Assembly (NCBI GenBank): GCA_025765615.1
Contig: JAIVFJ010000087.1
Span: forward strand, 186,001 to 250,000
Length of the DNA: 64,000 bases
Source: Zopfochytrium polystomum
Taxonomy: Eukaryota; Chytridiomycota; Chytridiomycetes; Chytridiales; Chytridiaceae
Direction: 5' to 3'
Made by a program: the position numbers and the translations under genes. The notes under the pieces were generated by a model that had not been told where the DNA came from, made no database searches, and saw nothing but the letters and a program-made list of their open reading frames with translations. This document shows positions 35,655 to 47,720 of the stretch, in pieces. The first letter of the stretch is position 1, and the number at the start of each line of letters is the position of its first letter.

Positions 35655-38600
35655 ATGGTGATTCTCGGCCCCGACGACCACAACGACAAGAACAACAACA
35701 ACGCATCCGCCGCCGCGCGGAAAGCGCGCTCGCAGCCTCTCTCCTCTTCCTCCTCGTCCGCACCACCCTTTGCCAAGAAGACGACGACGACCGCAGCTGC
35801 TCCCTCGAGAGCTCACCGACACATTGCCGCATCTACGGCCTCGACGTCGAACGCGCGGACTGTTGCCGCTTCTACCTGTTCCCCTTCACCGACCGGTGGG
35901 GCACTCACATCCTCTCCCTCAACGGCTCGACCCCTCATGGATTCCCGGCGCCAGCCCACCCTGACCGCCTTCTTCCCTCGGTCTTCTGCCAAAAAGGGAT
36001 CGGCTGCGTTGGCCCCGGCCCAATCCGCTGCGGCGGCGAACGGGGTCGCCTCGGCTGCAGGTCCACGCTCGGGACAGGCAAAAACGACCGTGGCGAAACT
36101 GGACGCGGCCACGAGGAAACGATCGCGCGATACCTCCCCACCGATCGAGAGGCGCTCGCCACCAATCTCGGTTGCATCGTCGTCGGATTCTTCGGTCGCC
36201 GTGCCCATCACCTCCCCAAAAGCTGCCAAAGGATCCACGAGTAGAAGCGGGGCTGTCAGTGGTGCCACGTCCAAAAAGGCTGGAAGCTCGCAGCCACCAC
36301 CGAAGCGGCTGAAAGCCGGGGCCGCCACTGGCCCCGGTAACGTCGCCGTCGCTCTAAAGAGCCAAGCCGAAAATGGACCGACTGGTGCAAACGAACCGCA
36401 GCAGCAAGAGGAAGGGGGAAAGAAACCAAAAAGAACGACTCCGCGTAAAATCGCGGGCATCGTCGTGGATCTGCCCACAAGATTGCAAGACGACAGCGAA
36501 ACCCCCAGCCCTGATCAGCCTTCCAGTTTGGCAGTATCGCCCAAAGGAACAACAGGAACGAAGGCAGTCTTATCGCAGGTAACGACGCGCTCTTGCTGCG
36601 AATTTCCTTTTTGAGATTCTAATGGGAATTCTCTGCTTCACTATCGGTGCATCGTTCGTAGCAGCAGCAACCGTCTGCAAAGAAGCTGATACAACCAGCC
36701 CTTTCGTTTTCAGTAGGCTCAAGCGCTAACAACAAGGATGGGGTTGCAACAATTGCCGCTACCGCGCCGTTCCCCGTTTTTGTCCGACCGCTCGCAACTT
36801 TGGACAGCATCGAACGGCAAAAGCCTCCGCCCATTGCTGGAAAGAATGTTGCGCTCGATGTAGAGTTGTCCCTCGAACTCTTGAAGGTTTTCGACTTTCT
36901 GACCGAGTTTGGAGATGAACTTTTGGGCATTGACACCGATGACCTCGGTAACCTTGGTAAGGCACCGTGAAGATGCATTCGTTGCGCTCTCGCCCCGCTG
37001 AAGCGTCATTTCTCCTTCTTTCACCGTCTCAGTTGATTTTGAACTGTACCTCCACCGCTCGAATGAAAACTTTATGTCAATCCTAGCCATTTACAAGGGC
37101 TTCTTGCAGTACCTACATTCGCGGTGGGCGATCCACCAAGACTTTGATGTTCAGTGGGGTCTTCTTCGGCATTTCGACAAACCCATTTTACCGTGGCAGC
37201 GGCAAAGTGCAATTGACCCTGTGCTTGAAAAACCACTAAAGGCGCTCCGATCAGGACTCCTTACAGACTTGACGGCTTCAGAACACGCATTAATTCTCTC
37301 GAGCCTTGTTGACTCTGTCCTTGCCACGACTGGCGCCCACGACGCACTAGATCGGCGATTGGAGGCTTCCGACGGCATTCGGAAGGAAATTCGGGAGCGC
37401 AACAAGCTGATCTACGAGATCAAGACTGGCAACAAAGCGTTAGAGGAGGAAGTGGAGAAAGAGGACGAAGCGATAAGGGGCTTGGAGGCGCGGATTCGGT
37501 CCAGAGAATGGATTCGCCGAGAGGGAAGCGATTCTCCTCCGGAAGTGCCGGACTGCTCGGTTGGACAAGTATCAGGTGGCGTGACTTTGCGCGTAGGAAA
37601 GGAGACGGTAAAAAGCGCAGCGGCGTCCTCCGGCGGAGGGGCGGCGGCCACTAAATCAAAGCGGCGGCTGGCACTCGAGACAAAACAGCAGCAGGAAGAG
37701 TCCATGAGGGAGGTCAAGGACGAGCTGTCCCGTCGGATGGCGGAGCGAAACCAGATCGTGTACAAGCTTGCAAGTGCAGAACGAAAGCTGGCGGCCCTGA
37801 CGGCGGAGGAGGTGGCATTAAGAAAGCGCCTAGTCTCTGAGGCGGGGCGAGTCAGGGCGCCTCGGCTGATAGGCTGGGATCGAGAAGGATCCGCGTATTT
37901 TTGGGTTGAGGTGCAAGGGGGTTTGATCCGGAAACCCGGTGGAGATGGGGATGACAAGCGCAGAGACGACGCTGGTGACGACGACCTGGACGGCGGCGAA
38001 GTAACCTGCGGCATACTCGTTCAGAACGCCCCCGACCTCTTCTGCTCCTCACTTCAGTGGGACGCAGGTGATGTTTCCTCGTCTACTTCGTACCGATTCA
38101 TCTCCTCCTACACGCTTCTCCGCGGCTTTGTCAGATCGCTCAACGACCGGTTCTTGCGCGAACGTCATCTCTTGGCGAAAATTCAGGAGCGCTTCCTCGA
38201 CTGCGGCGTCCGACTCCCAACGGCCCAGATCTCCCGTGACGCCGCGTGGGCCAAAGTCATTCCGCCAGACGAGGAGCGCGTGCTCGACGCTTGCCTTTCG
38301 CGTTTTGGGGCGTGGATCCAAGCGCGTGGAAAGCCTGTACCTGGTTCGGCCCTCGAGGAAGAAACGGCGACTGCCCGCCGCCGCCGACTGCAGCTGCAGA
38401 ATGCACCGCTGTCCACCCGCACGCGGTCTCGCACAACGACTGCGGCCACTGGCGCGACGTCGGCTGGCTCAGCGGCGTCTGCTTCTGCAACCGCTTCGAC
38501 TTCCACTTCTTCAGCTGCAGCAACGCCTCCCGACGGATGGGACCCCACACAAGGGTACCGCGCCCTGATGGTGGCTGCGGCACGCGCAAAAGTCCTCGAG

Positions 38601-39836
38601 GTCCTCGGCGTGTGCGGCGTCTCCGGCGACGCGGGTCTGCGCCGGCGCGTCGCGAGCTCTTCGCATGTGATCGAGCTGATTGACACCGTGGCCGACGCGG
38701 TCGCGAGAGGTACATTTTCGGCGACGTACACGGGTGGGGCCGACGCCGGGGCGCGGGTGCGGCAAAATCTATGCATCGACTCGGGCATACCGGAGCCGGG
38801 TATTGCCAGCGGGACGGAGCCATCGGAGGTCAATACGGGAAGCGGCGACGACGACGTGAACTGTCACGGTGGCGGCCTGGCCGACGCGTCGGATCCTTGG
38901 GCCCCGTTTATCGCCGCATTGGGCAAAGTGTTTAAAGAGCTGGACAGCGCACGCGCCGCCGCGGAGCCGTCCGAGGAGACCGTCGAGATGGCGAGCGGGA
39001 GCGGCGTTGCGTCGAAGGGTGCGGGGCGTAGGCAGGGCGCGACCTACCAGGGACACGCCCACGGTCCTGCGCAGACATCCCTTCTGCCTCCGCGGGTAGC
39101 CGGCGTCCGTGCCTCGTCGCGGCTCGCCGCAAAATCGGGCGTTGGCTCACTGCCGACGTCCGCCTCGGTGTCCGGCGCGAGCTCGGAAAGGGACGATAGC
39201 AGCAGCAGCAAGAGCGACAGCAGCGACGACAGTGGCGAGAGCGGCGACGGGGATGTGAAGATGGGGGGCGGCGACAGACGCGTCGTTGCGAATGGTTTGC
39301 GGCGTCCAAAGCGGCGTGCCGCTGCTGCGGCGAGACGTAATCGAAATCCCCCTCCCGCACCGAGCAGGAGGGCGCCACATCGGACGGCGCGATCGGCAAA
39401 GCCCATTATCGAGGACGACAGCGACGACGAGAGCGATAACTCGGATGCGAGCAAGAGCAAGTGCCCGGGCAAGGGCGAGGCCCGCGAGGGGGCTTACTGC
39501 AGCGCCAGCGAGAGCTCCGAGGAGGGCAGCGACGACGAAGGGGAAAAGCGAGAGGCACCCCGGCGCCGAGGCCCAACGCCCTCAAGGGCTGGCGGATGGG
39601 AACCTGCCACGCGCCGTTCCAACCGGCTGGGAGCAGGCGCGGCTGCTCAGCAGCTGGAGCGCTCTGTAGAGACTAGGGCTGGTCTCGCGGCTGCGCCGTC
39701 CGGTCGAAGTGCCGCTTCCCAAAAGCCAGTTGCAACCACTGCACCATCGAGGAGCCTTCGCTCGCGTGCGAAACGGCGCCGCGACAGCGAAGAGGAGGAT
39801 GACAATGGTCTGGAGGAGGAAGCGGAGTATGAATGA
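35655..39836 (+). CDS. DDT/WHIM chromatin-remodelling accessory subunit (ISWI-partner type) with an N-terminal PIP box
   Basis: Exons are 35655-36578, 36662-36947 and 37033-39836, all phases agreeing, 1,337 residues. An N-terminal low-complexity region contains QPTLTAFF (residues about 100-107), a textbook PCNA-interacting PIP box. A DDT domain spans exons 2-3: LLKVFDFLTEFGDELLGI, then DFELYLHRSNENFMSILAIY. Coiled-coil segments follow (KEIRERNKLIYEIKTGN; RRMAERNQIVYKLASAERKL), flanking WHIM-type sequence that ends in LIGWDREGSAYFWVEVQGG. The C-terminal 350 residues are acidic/basic disordered sequence with SESSEEGSDDEGE and basic clusters. DDT and WHIM modules contact ISWI-family ATPases and linker DNA in the WSTF/ACF1/Itc1 group; which subclass this is cannot be said from the sequence alone. 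A PIP box would tether such a complex to replicating or repairing DNA. Confidence 0.8.
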
Positions 39837-40234
39837 AGGTTTGCGTTTGGAGTCTGGTCAAGGTTGTTGCCTGTGGAAATACTGGTTTTGGTCTGCGGGA
39901 CACGCGAGTCGCGTGATGAAATTAATCCATTTCTTCCGCCCATTGAAGTCTTCTCGTAATACTTTCTGACTGTGCGAAATGTTCTACCGAAGGGCGGAGG
40001 AACGCAGTGGAAATAACAACCGAGATCGGGGTTTTGTAACGCTGCACGAGTTTATTGATGGGCCGCTTTGGAGCTGAGAGGCCAGAGAGACTGCACGGAC
40101 CATTTAAACCTTGACCGAGTCCCACTGACCCGGCACGGGCGCTTCCTCCAGCGGGAGCCACGGCTACCAAACGAGAAAGAAAACCGGAAAAAGTCAGAGC
40201 CCAAAGAATCGGTCTCTGGAGACGGAGGAGAACT
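39837..40234. other. Short convergent intergenic region
   Basis: This lies between the 3' ends of the DDT/WHIM gene (plus) and the NDUFA5 gene (minus). No gene is apparent. It should contain both polyadenylation regions. Confidence 0.4.
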
Positions 40235-40716
40235 TCAAACCTTAAGCTCGGCCATCTTGGCTACCAACTTGAGTTCATCCTGCGCCTGCCAAATCAGCTC
40301 CTCCATCACGCCGCAGTCAATCTTTTCGACGATGCGGTCGAGCTCAGTCTCGGACTCTGCGATCTTCAGCCGCTGCTGCGTGATGGACTCGACGGACTTT
40401 CGGTAGATGGCATCGGAGGGCAGGGCAGAGACGTTGTTGAGGATGCGGCGGTAAAGGGAGATCAACGCTGGTCGCGGGTTCGGGTGGGCATCGAGGCCGA
40501 AGAACGTTGAGGCCTTGGAAGCATGGGTAAAGAGTGTTAATCGACGACGTGCTTCGAGGATCGCATTGCTCTAGTTGCCGAATCGCCCAAACACTTGCGT
40601 CCTATCGCGCAGTTTCATCGCGAAAGCATTCGTCGAGACGCACAGCTAGGGCCGAAACGCACCTGGGGCGGCTTGATCGTCTTTGTGATGTTGCGAAGCA
40701 CCGGAGTGAACCTCAT
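40235..40716 (-). CDS. NDUFA5: Mitochondrial complex I subunit NDUFA5 (ETC_C1_NDUFA5 family)
   Basis: Exon 1 is 40716-40663, encoding MRFTPVLRNITKTIKPPQ. A 149-bp phase-0 intron with a TTAAC branch site precedes exon 2 (40513-40235), giving 110 residues. Diagnostic features are TFFGLDAHPNPRPALISLYR, then SDAIYRKSVESITQQRLKI and ELIWQAQDELKLVAKM. The family is a small helical accessory subunit on the matrix arm of NADH:ubiquinone oxidoreductase. The length is close to the family norm (about 110-130). Its presence indicates a functional respiratory complex I in this organism. Confidence 0.92.
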
Positions 40717-40802
40717 GGTGGCAGAAACGCAGAAACGCGCAATCGATCTGTGGTGACAGACTTTCCAACGACCAGAGCCTCCGTTCCTTGACACGTCACC
40801 CT

Positions 40803-41160
40803 CTTCACCATCACCGAATATTGTTATTATTGCTGTTGGTCCCCTTCCTGCCGAACCGTGTTCCCATGACCGGACTCAGTGATCGCTCTTCAAGCGATAG
40901 GTAATTACTGCTCGCTGTTGCTACACCCCCTGTTCCCGCCGCGCTCGAAAGCACCGTGCTTGCACCAGCGCTTGCAGCCGAACCCGAAGCCCCGCCTGGT
41001 GCCCCACCGACGCTTGCCCTCTTTCCGGCAGATTTGACCGTTGCCTGCTGAGAATAAAGCTTTTATCCAGCAGCAACGGTAATGGTGAAGCTGTTAGAAG
41101 CTTGCTCAAATAGTCCGTCTTTCTGTGTCAACTGGGAACTCACCCTAGATTCGTCCATGG
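40803..41160 (-). CDS. Possible small Ala/Ser/Gly-rich protein
   Basis: The ATG at 41160 starts MDES, followed by a GTGAGT donor and a TTATTCTCAG|CAG acceptor near 41.05 kb. Downstream an Ala/Ser/Gly-rich frame (ATVKSAGKRASVGGAPGG..., ending SNNNNIR) stays open to a TGA at about 40.80 kb, but the phase of this intron favours a different, shorter frame. The splice-site pair is strong while the product is uncertain. It could also be a transcribed non-coding unit. Confidence 0.25.
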
Positions 41161-41414
41161 TGGTGTGTGGTCGTGTCATTGAACTGCTATTACGAGTCCT
41201 CAAATTGCCGGACGGCTGACGCCTGGAATAATGAAATGGTTAGTCGCACTTTCTTCTTGTGTAGGATCTTGTGTGAAGCATACTTTGCGCTGAACGGTCG
41301 CGGCGACGATGACCGTGCCAGTTTCGTTGCTGATGTTGAAACCATCTCGGGTGATTCGGCAGTGTCGAAGAGAACATGTCGTGGAGCCTGGAACAAGGTT
41401 ATTCAAAGTTAACG

Positions 41415-42912
41415 TTAACCAAAGGAACTTGCCGGCCTTGTTGACCCAGATGCGAAATTGGCTTGCCCGGAACTGAGGTCTTGGTCCAAACCGTTGGAAT
41501 TCAACGCTGTCATACGGATTGGTGGTAGGCGCTTGCTTGAGGACCCAACAGATGTTGATGGCCGTGAGCCTTCCCTGGAAAATTTTTTGAGAACTCTTCG
41601 AAGACTTTATCCATCCCCACCATCCCTGGGCTTGACTTGTTTTCGCCAATGTCATGCTGTTCAAGGACCTTTATGAGTAATAATTTCGATGCCAAGAAGT
41701 TTTCGAGGAGCTTGTTCACCTTGTCCCAAAGACCAAGTCATGAAGTGATGAGGAAGAGCCATTAGAAGGTCCAGAAGCAACAGGAGGCATTGACGCGAGC
41801 GGCAGAAGTCTCATGCCCGCATTGTTCCTGCTTTGACATTGGTCAACCAAATGCGCTAAAGGCCAAGAAAATTGCACCTTTTCCAGTTCCGGCCGGCTCC
41901 AGCTCGAATACCAGCAGCACTCTGCAAACGCCCCCCACTCTGGCCGCCGTTTTGGACCTGCGGGTTATTTGTGGCGCTGCTCGCAACTCCCGGCCCTGCC
42001 TGCATCAGGCTCTCCAAATTTCTCGCGGACGAAGGGCGAACCGAACCGGCGATTCGTGCAGAAAGCGGTCGGGCAGAGGTTGGCCGGGACTGCTGACCAT
42101 CCACTGAGGAGGCGGTTACGTTTGTTATTGCAGCAAGGAGAGCAGATTCGAGATTTTGTGCGAGCGAGGAATGTGTTGACGGAGAGCGATGGGCGCCGTA
42201 AGTGAAATCTTCGGATGATGATAAGTAATTTCGGGCGACGGATGATCTGGTGCGTGCCGAAGACTCCCGCTTCTGTAGGGAAACTGGTCGGATGGTGATG
42301 GCTTTCATGAGGGGATCGACCGAATCAATGAGAGATGTATCTTCGTCGTCTTCGTCATTAATGGCACAGATCGTGGACGAAACATTGGCATCTTTTAGGG
42401 GAACTGCAACGTTGTGCCATTTTATCAGCTTGTGAATGGCAAGAGAGCAAAGGAGAACGTACTGTCATCCCCACGTATCACCGCGGGTTGGAAGAATGGC
42501 ATAACCTTTGTCGTAATTAGGTTTTATGGAGGAAGTTCTGCCGATATTCTGAAGCACGGACGAAAGTCAACTCACTTCAGACCACATATCATCAAACAGA
42601 TAGCCCATCATGTCTTGACGGATGCTTGCCTTTGGCGTCACTGGCGGTATTCCTCGGCGTCGTGACCTTTGCTTAGTAGGTTCAAATTCTGCGTCCTCGT
42701 CTCTGCATTCCAAATTTGTATTAAACCATGGCTCCAGTTTAAAGCCCAATGTGGCTGACTCACGTTTCATCCAAAGCCAACCACTCCTCAACCTCCCCAT
42801 CAAGGGCAAACACATCCTCGCTCTGCGAGTGAGAGGAACGTGTCGAATTTGAGCCGTCAAAGACCATGGTCAGCTCGTTGCACTCCGGACGAGGCGGTTT
42901 GATGAATGACAT
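41415..42912 (-). CDS. Ser/Arg-rich disordered protein with SRPTSARP motifs
   Basis: The ATG at 42912 begins MSFIKPPRPECNELTMVFDG. A GTGAGT donor (phase 2) at 42763 joins to the exon 42702-42576 encoding DEDAEFEPTKQRSRRRGIPP, then DMMGYLFDDMWSE. A long exon follows (about 42.42-41.88 kb) with VSSTICAINDEDDEDTSLID, RSSVARNYLSSSEDFTYGAH and SRPTSARPLSARIAGSVRP. Two smaller exons end in TRPASSFG and a TAA at 41415. The junction between the second and the long exon is not resolved: a possible mini-exon would need a 27-nt intron. SRPTSARP-type motifs recur in flagellar and microtubule-associated proteins of chytrids and algae, but I would not assign a function from that. Confidence 0.5.
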
Positions 42913-42979
42913 TAGAGAAGAGCAAAATAAGCTGAAGACTGATACATCGATTGTCTTTAAGTGATCCGAGACAGGTCAT

Positions 42980-45047
42980 TGTCAGTGTTCCTCGCAAACG
43001 AAGAAAAGTGCTTTCACCTGAAAGGGAACAAGAACGTCGAAAGCAGTGATATCCGACAGTAACGGCCCTTGTGCTATGATGTGTGGTTCACTATCCCCTA
43101 TAGACTCTGGTTTCAACAAAGAAAGAATGCGTTTATCCACTAAGACTTTAAGTGGTTATTCTAGGACAAACCAGAATCTGTCCCGCAGCCACTACCAACT
43201 TCTTTCACCCTTGCCCACCGAACAAGCACAAGGGAGTATGGGGTCTTGGCGGATAAATCACTCGACTTTATATCGTAGGACTTTTCCTCCCAGCATTTGC
43301 TCAAAACAGAGGACTCGGCCATCAAGAGAACAAACAGCTTTTCGGCATTTTTTCCTGATTCGTAGTACGATCCGATCCCGGCTGCTGGAAGTATGCCTCG
43401 TCCACCTTTCATGTCAACCTTCCCACTCTCGCAACTCAGAGGGGCTGTTGATGCGACAAGACCGTTCGTAATTGTGCCGGTTGCCAAAACACTGGCCCCT
43501 GAGGATGATGTTCCGTTGTCAGCTCCTGGCGGTGGACCTGGTAGTGTTGCCATTCCGACCACTGTGGGAACATTGGCGAGTTGCAGTTTCAATGAATCCA
43601 TTCCCCCTGAGCCCCCTGTGACCATTTCAATACGCAGCCGCGAGAAGTGGCCTTGGCGCTGTCCAAAGGGGTCGTCGAGTGTGGGGGTCAGGGCGCGTCT
43701 GTCGGAATCGGCACTGCTAGCAGACTCGTTGGGAGCGTCAGCGTCGTGTGCGTCTAGAGGAGTAGATTGTTGCAAGTACTTGAACAGATACCTGTGAAAT
43801 TGAAGGATTTTAGCTCTCAAGCATTCCGGAATCCTTGCATTCGCAACGTGGTACCGGCCCCGTACCGTACCAACGAGACTTGAGCGATTTCTCCTTGACC
43901 TCTCTCAAACTCCGTATTGCCTCCGTCGTCTTTATGTCGCCCCAGTCAAATCTGCTGCTTTCTGTCGTCCATGTAAGGGAGTCTGCAAGCTCTGTTGGCC
44001 CAGAGGGCATTGTCGAGGGTGTAGGAGCGGGGTTGCTTTCCGAAGGAGCCTTTTCTCTTTCTTGCTGAGATGTTGGGCGAATTACACTTTCTCTTTGGAG
44101 GTGAATACCCTCCAGGCAGATACTAAGAAGTTCGTCCTTGGATAGTGCAATCGTGGACAACGAAGAAGTCGACGGTGAGGAAAGGTACAGTGAAGAAGAA
44201 GGTGACGAAATCGATGAGTGGTGGGCAACGGTCTGGGGTATGTTTGTGAATTCTGAGCGAGGCGGTCGCTCAGGAATGAAGAAGTATGGGGAGCATGCCC
44301 TTGATTGTTGACGGGAGATGAACTCGTAACCAAGGTCTCGCATAAGGAAGCTTTGAGTTCCACATATACTAAAACAAGGGTCGAGTCAATCAAAATCTAA
44401 AACTTAACAGCCAACTTACCGCAAGTGGGGAAATAGGGAGAGCCAGTCTCCACACTCCTCCATTAACTGCGAATTGCCCAGCAACTGAGGGGTCTCTGTT
44501 TTTGCAATGAATAAATAGCCCAGCATATCATTAAGGCACATTGGACCTTTGTGCATGTACATATCCAGCTTTAAGAGCATTTCTTGTACCTTGGCCGTGG
44601 CTTGGGTGTCGAAGTTCTAGGATTGTGTTGAGCTGCCGACTATTAGGCAAACAGATGGGAATGTTCAACCTGTTCCGTGGACGCATTGCTCCAGTTACTG
44701 CTGGGTGCATAATCGTGAATATCACTATGCCGTAGAGCTGCCGACGACGATGTCGCGTCAGTTGATGCAGTTGTGGCGGACATGGATGACGTGGTCGCTG
44801 TGGAGGAACCAGTGGTGCTGGTACTGTTCACGGCGGGGCCAGTTCCACCTCGCTGTTCATAGTCATGTACAGATGAATCTGCGAAGGCATTCTGCTTTTG
44901 GTGCGTGCCTCCGCCGCTGTTCCGTGCATAAGGACCAAGGGCTCCGGAGCGTGCGTGGGCGGTGCTCCGAACGCTGTTGAAGTAGCTCGTGAGACCACTT
45001 GTGCTGCCGTTGGACCTATGATCGACTGGGGTGTGGCTTGTGATCAT
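42980..45047 (-). CDS. Uncharacterised multi-exon protein
   Basis: Exons with matching phases are 45047-44670 (Ser/Thr-rich, MITSHTPVDHRSNG...), 44616-44420, 44368-43866 and 43813 to about 43.42 kb. A probable further exon opens after TTCCCTTTCAG near 43.02 kb. The second exon looks globular (VQEMLLKLDMYMHKGPMCLN, DMLGYLFIAKTETPQLLGN, MEECGDWLSLFPHL) and runs into MRDLGYEFISRQQSRACSPY followed by FFIPERPP. The next exon encodes AKILQFHRYLFKYLQQS and later RLRIEMVTGG and MDSLKLQLANVPTVV. No family is recognised. The 3' end is not fixed, and the last exon may overlap the start of the neighbouring gene. Confidence 0.5.
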
Positions 45048-45608
45048 GGATGGCGATGACGTGTTGCTCGACTGAATTCTCGCGTGGATTGTTTCGCCCG
45101 CGCAGTGTCGCCTCGGTGTGGGTTTCGTTTCTGGCACGCTGATGGCAACACTCGTCGTCCAAAGCTACCCTTCCCGACATGCAACAAAAACAGCCTGGCT
45201 TGGCTGGCTTTGTTTTTTGTTTTTTCCTGTTCAACGGTCGACAATTTTTCGTCCGATACACACAGTTCAGCTTAAAGCGTTACGCAGCTGTCGTGGAAAC
45301 GACTTCCGCTTCAGAGGAAGTTGTTTCATTATCGTTTCTTCATGACGGTCACGCAGCGTTGTTGTTTCTCAATGGAAAGCCAGCGTTGGGAAGCCAGCGC
45401 AAGGTGGGTTGACCAAAGAAAGTGGTGCCATAAAAAAGGAACGGAGAGGGGACCGATCGGGAATGAATGATGCTCCATCAATACAGCCATAGACGGTGAA
45501 TAGAGAACATTGAAAAACACAGTCCCCTCCGACAGGTTGGGATCAGAAGTCGACGAACACATCAAACCAGCCATGGGACCCGCCGACTCGCTCGGGCCTG
45601 CCAATGTC

Positions 45609-46274
45609 TTACTCGTCATCGTCGTCGTCGTTAGCGTTATCGTCATCATCCGTGTCAGAGTCGGACGATTCAGATGAAGAATCGCTGGAGAACCCAAATC
45701 CATCTCCATGATCGCTCTCATCCCCGTCTTCATCGTCGTCGTCCTCGTCCCGAAGCTGGTCGGCGTAGATTTCCGGATGTTCCTTAAAGCACGCCTGCAT
45801 GGCGCGGAACTGCTCCACACAATCATAGCCCTTCGGTTCTGCAGTGGAATACACAAAGCACGAAAAAGCAACCTTGAAGGATTCGCCACAAGGAGGCTGA
45901 GTCATTGCCCCAAGGCATGGGCAGTCCCAGTTTATCTCCCCAGTTTCGGCGTTGTAAGCCTCCGATGATTCGGACGATTCAGAAGACGAGCTTTCCGCCT
46001 TTGCCGACTCTGTTGTCGATGTGGATGCTGCGGTGGGCTTCGAGTAGTGAGCAGTGCTGTCGTCCTCGTCGGACTTTGAAGGGAAGCGGAACGAGTCCCC
46101 ATCATCGTCAGGTGCAACTACCGACTGAGCGGTCTTGGCATGGGTCTCTTCCGAGGCAGCCACTGACGGAGATGAAGAAACATGGGTCGAGGTCTTTCCA
46201 ACTTTTGATGCAGAGGGTGCGTCCGCTGCGGCGGCTGCAGCTGCTGCCGCAGAGGAAGAGGTGGGGCCTCGCAT
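45609..46274 (-). CDS. MIA40: Mia40/CHCHD4-type oxidoreductase of the mitochondrial intermembrane space
   Basis: A single exon of 221 residues runs from ATG 46274 (MRGPTSSS) to TAA at 45609. The core reads [20 protein letters not shown], then [18 protein letters not shown] and [17 protein letters not shown]. It has the redox-active CPC motif followed by twin Cx9C pairs, exactly the Mia40 fold. Mia40 oxidises incoming Cys-rich proteins and traps them in the intermembrane space. It is flanked by long Ser/Glu-rich and Asp/Glu/Ser-rich disordered tails. The open frame continues upstream to an ATG at 46526 with an Arg-rich start ([20 protein letters not shown]) that could be a presequence, so the true start is undecided. 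No transmembrane anchor of the yeast type is evident. Confidence 0.9.
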   Translation of the reverse strand: MRGPTSSSAAAAAAAAADAPSASKVGKTSTHVSSSPSVAASEETHAKTAQSVVAPDDDGDSFRFPSKSDEDDSTAHYSKPTAASTSTTESAKAESSSSESSESSEAYNAETGEINWDCPCLGAMTQPPCGESFKVAFSCFVYSTAEPKGYDCVEQFRAMQACFKEHPEIYADQLRDEDDDDEDGDESDHGDGFGFSSDSSSESSDSDTDDDDNANDDDDDE

Positions 46275-46632
46275 TTCAAATCGGAAGGTTTGGATCTGGA
46301 AGGAAGAATCTTGACTGATCGCGTTGGTTGTACGTGCCGCAGCTGACAAGTCCACGCTTGGTTCAAGGTTGTTGCACCCAGCCAGCGAGATCGAGCCCGA
46401 CCAATCAGAAGTGTGAGAGACCAATTGTTCGTCTCGTTCAATCGCTCCCAGCCAGCGCCGCCCATCCACTTCCAAGGCCAGGCTGCGCCTCGCCTTCACA
46501 CACGATCGGGAGACAGCCTTTCGCACTCAGCTGCTGCAGTTTGGTCTCTCGCTCTCGTTTGGCTGGCCGCATCTCTCCGTCTTTCCTTTGTTCTCGTTTT
46601 CTCTTTGTCCAACTCCAGTGATCCATCCGCCA
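46275..46632. promoter_or_regulatory. Shared divergent promoter region of Mia40 and Sec62
   Basis: These 358 bp separate the two head-to-head start codons (less if Mia40 starts at 46526). No specific factor site is identified. The spacing makes shared regulatory DNA likely. Confidence 0.5.
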
Positions 46633-47645
46633 ATGTCGGTGAGTATTCGCGCTTCTCTTTGGTCCATGGCGATCCTTGGCGACTTCCCATCGCACTTCTC
46701 TCGTTAGCAGCCTTTAACATGCACCGCTTTCTCACGTTAAATTGCTCCAATTCTCGTTTTCGCACCTTGGCTTCCAGAAACCAGACTTCTCCAAAGCTCC
46801 TAAGGATTCCCTTGAGATTGCCAAATACCTTCGAAGCTCGTCGTCTAAGCTAAAGATTCGACAAGGCGTCCTCAACGGCCGCCGTGTGGACTTCTTTAAA
46901 GGTATGTTGCGTCCCCCCAGATTGGTCGCTCTTCGGCCAATCAATGTTTGCGACGTGGATGTCACGTGATTTACCGAACTGGTGGTCGGCAGGGAAGCAC
47001 GCTGTCAATGCCATTCTCCGAGAGCCGTACAAGAAATACTCGGCGGCTCTGCCAGACGCAAGTGACCGCCCTACTGCCGAAAAGCTTATCGCCGAAGTAC
47101 ATCAAAGCGGATTTTTCCTTCGTGTGGAGAAACCGCCAAAGTCGAAAACCCTGAGCCTTCAACCCATTCAAGTTTTCAGCCCAGATGCCTTTTATATATG
47201 GGTCTACGAGGGAAACCAGTGGTGGGGCACGCTAATGGGGCTCGGCGTACTTGTCCTCACCCTAGCAGGCGTCATGTTCCCATTGTGGCCACAGTTCATG
47301 CGGACAGGCGTTTACTACTTGTCGTTGGCATTCCTTGGGCTCTTGGGCTTATTCTTCGGTCTCATAATCGTCCGATTCATCGTGTGGTTGGTGTTGGTGC
47401 TGACCATTGGACGCGGCGGCTGGATTTTCCCGAATTTGCTGGCGGACGTCGGCATTGTCGAAAGCTTTATTCCCACGTGGGGGTAAGTACTGGGCGGCTC
47501 CTTGTCCTTCTTGGCTGTCTAAAACTCTATTTTTCTAAGTTGGGATGAGAAAAAGGGCGAGAAACGCAAAGAAGGCAAAAAGGCTAAAGACAGCGATGCC
47601 GAGTCCGATGATGGAAACGGATCAGGAACGAAGACTTCGGATTAA
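46633..47645 (+). CDS. SEC62: ER protein translocation subunit Sec62
   Basis: Exons are 46633-46638 (only ATG-TCG), 46778-46901, 46993-47482 and 47540-47645, with all phases consistent, 241 residues. The N-terminal domain contains YLRSSSSKLKIRQGVLNGRR and VDFFKGKHAVNAIL, the classical Sec62 signature. Two adjacent hydrophobic segments follow (GTLMGLGVLVLTLAGVMFPL; YYLSLAFLGLLGLFFGLIIV), then IGRGGWIFPNLL. The C-terminus is Lys-rich and acidic (WDEKKGEKRKEGKKAK). Sec62 joins Sec61/Sec63 for post-translational import into the ER. Odd point: the first coding exon is two codons long, ending in a GTGAGT donor. Confidence 0.93.
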
Positions 47646-47720
47646 AGTGGAGCGTCTGATTATTTCCTGCCTTCGGGCTACTGTTTAATGGCATGAGCTG
47701 GTCAGGGCAATAGAATCAAA

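Noticed and set aside
35813..36478. Long minus-strand open frame in the first exon of the DDT/WHIM gene
   Set aside because: Antisense of low-complexity Ala/Ser/Pro codons; the plus-strand frame splices into the DDT domain.
38183..39472. Several 140-216-codon minus-strand frames in exon 3 of the DDT/WHIM gene
   Set aside because: Arg/Ser/Pro-biased shadows of a GC-rich coding strand, with no family features.
42549..42575. 27-nt intron with a mini-exon in the SRPTSARP gene
   Set aside because: It restores the phase neatly, but 27 nt is too short for a normal spliceosomal intron, so the junction was left unresolved.
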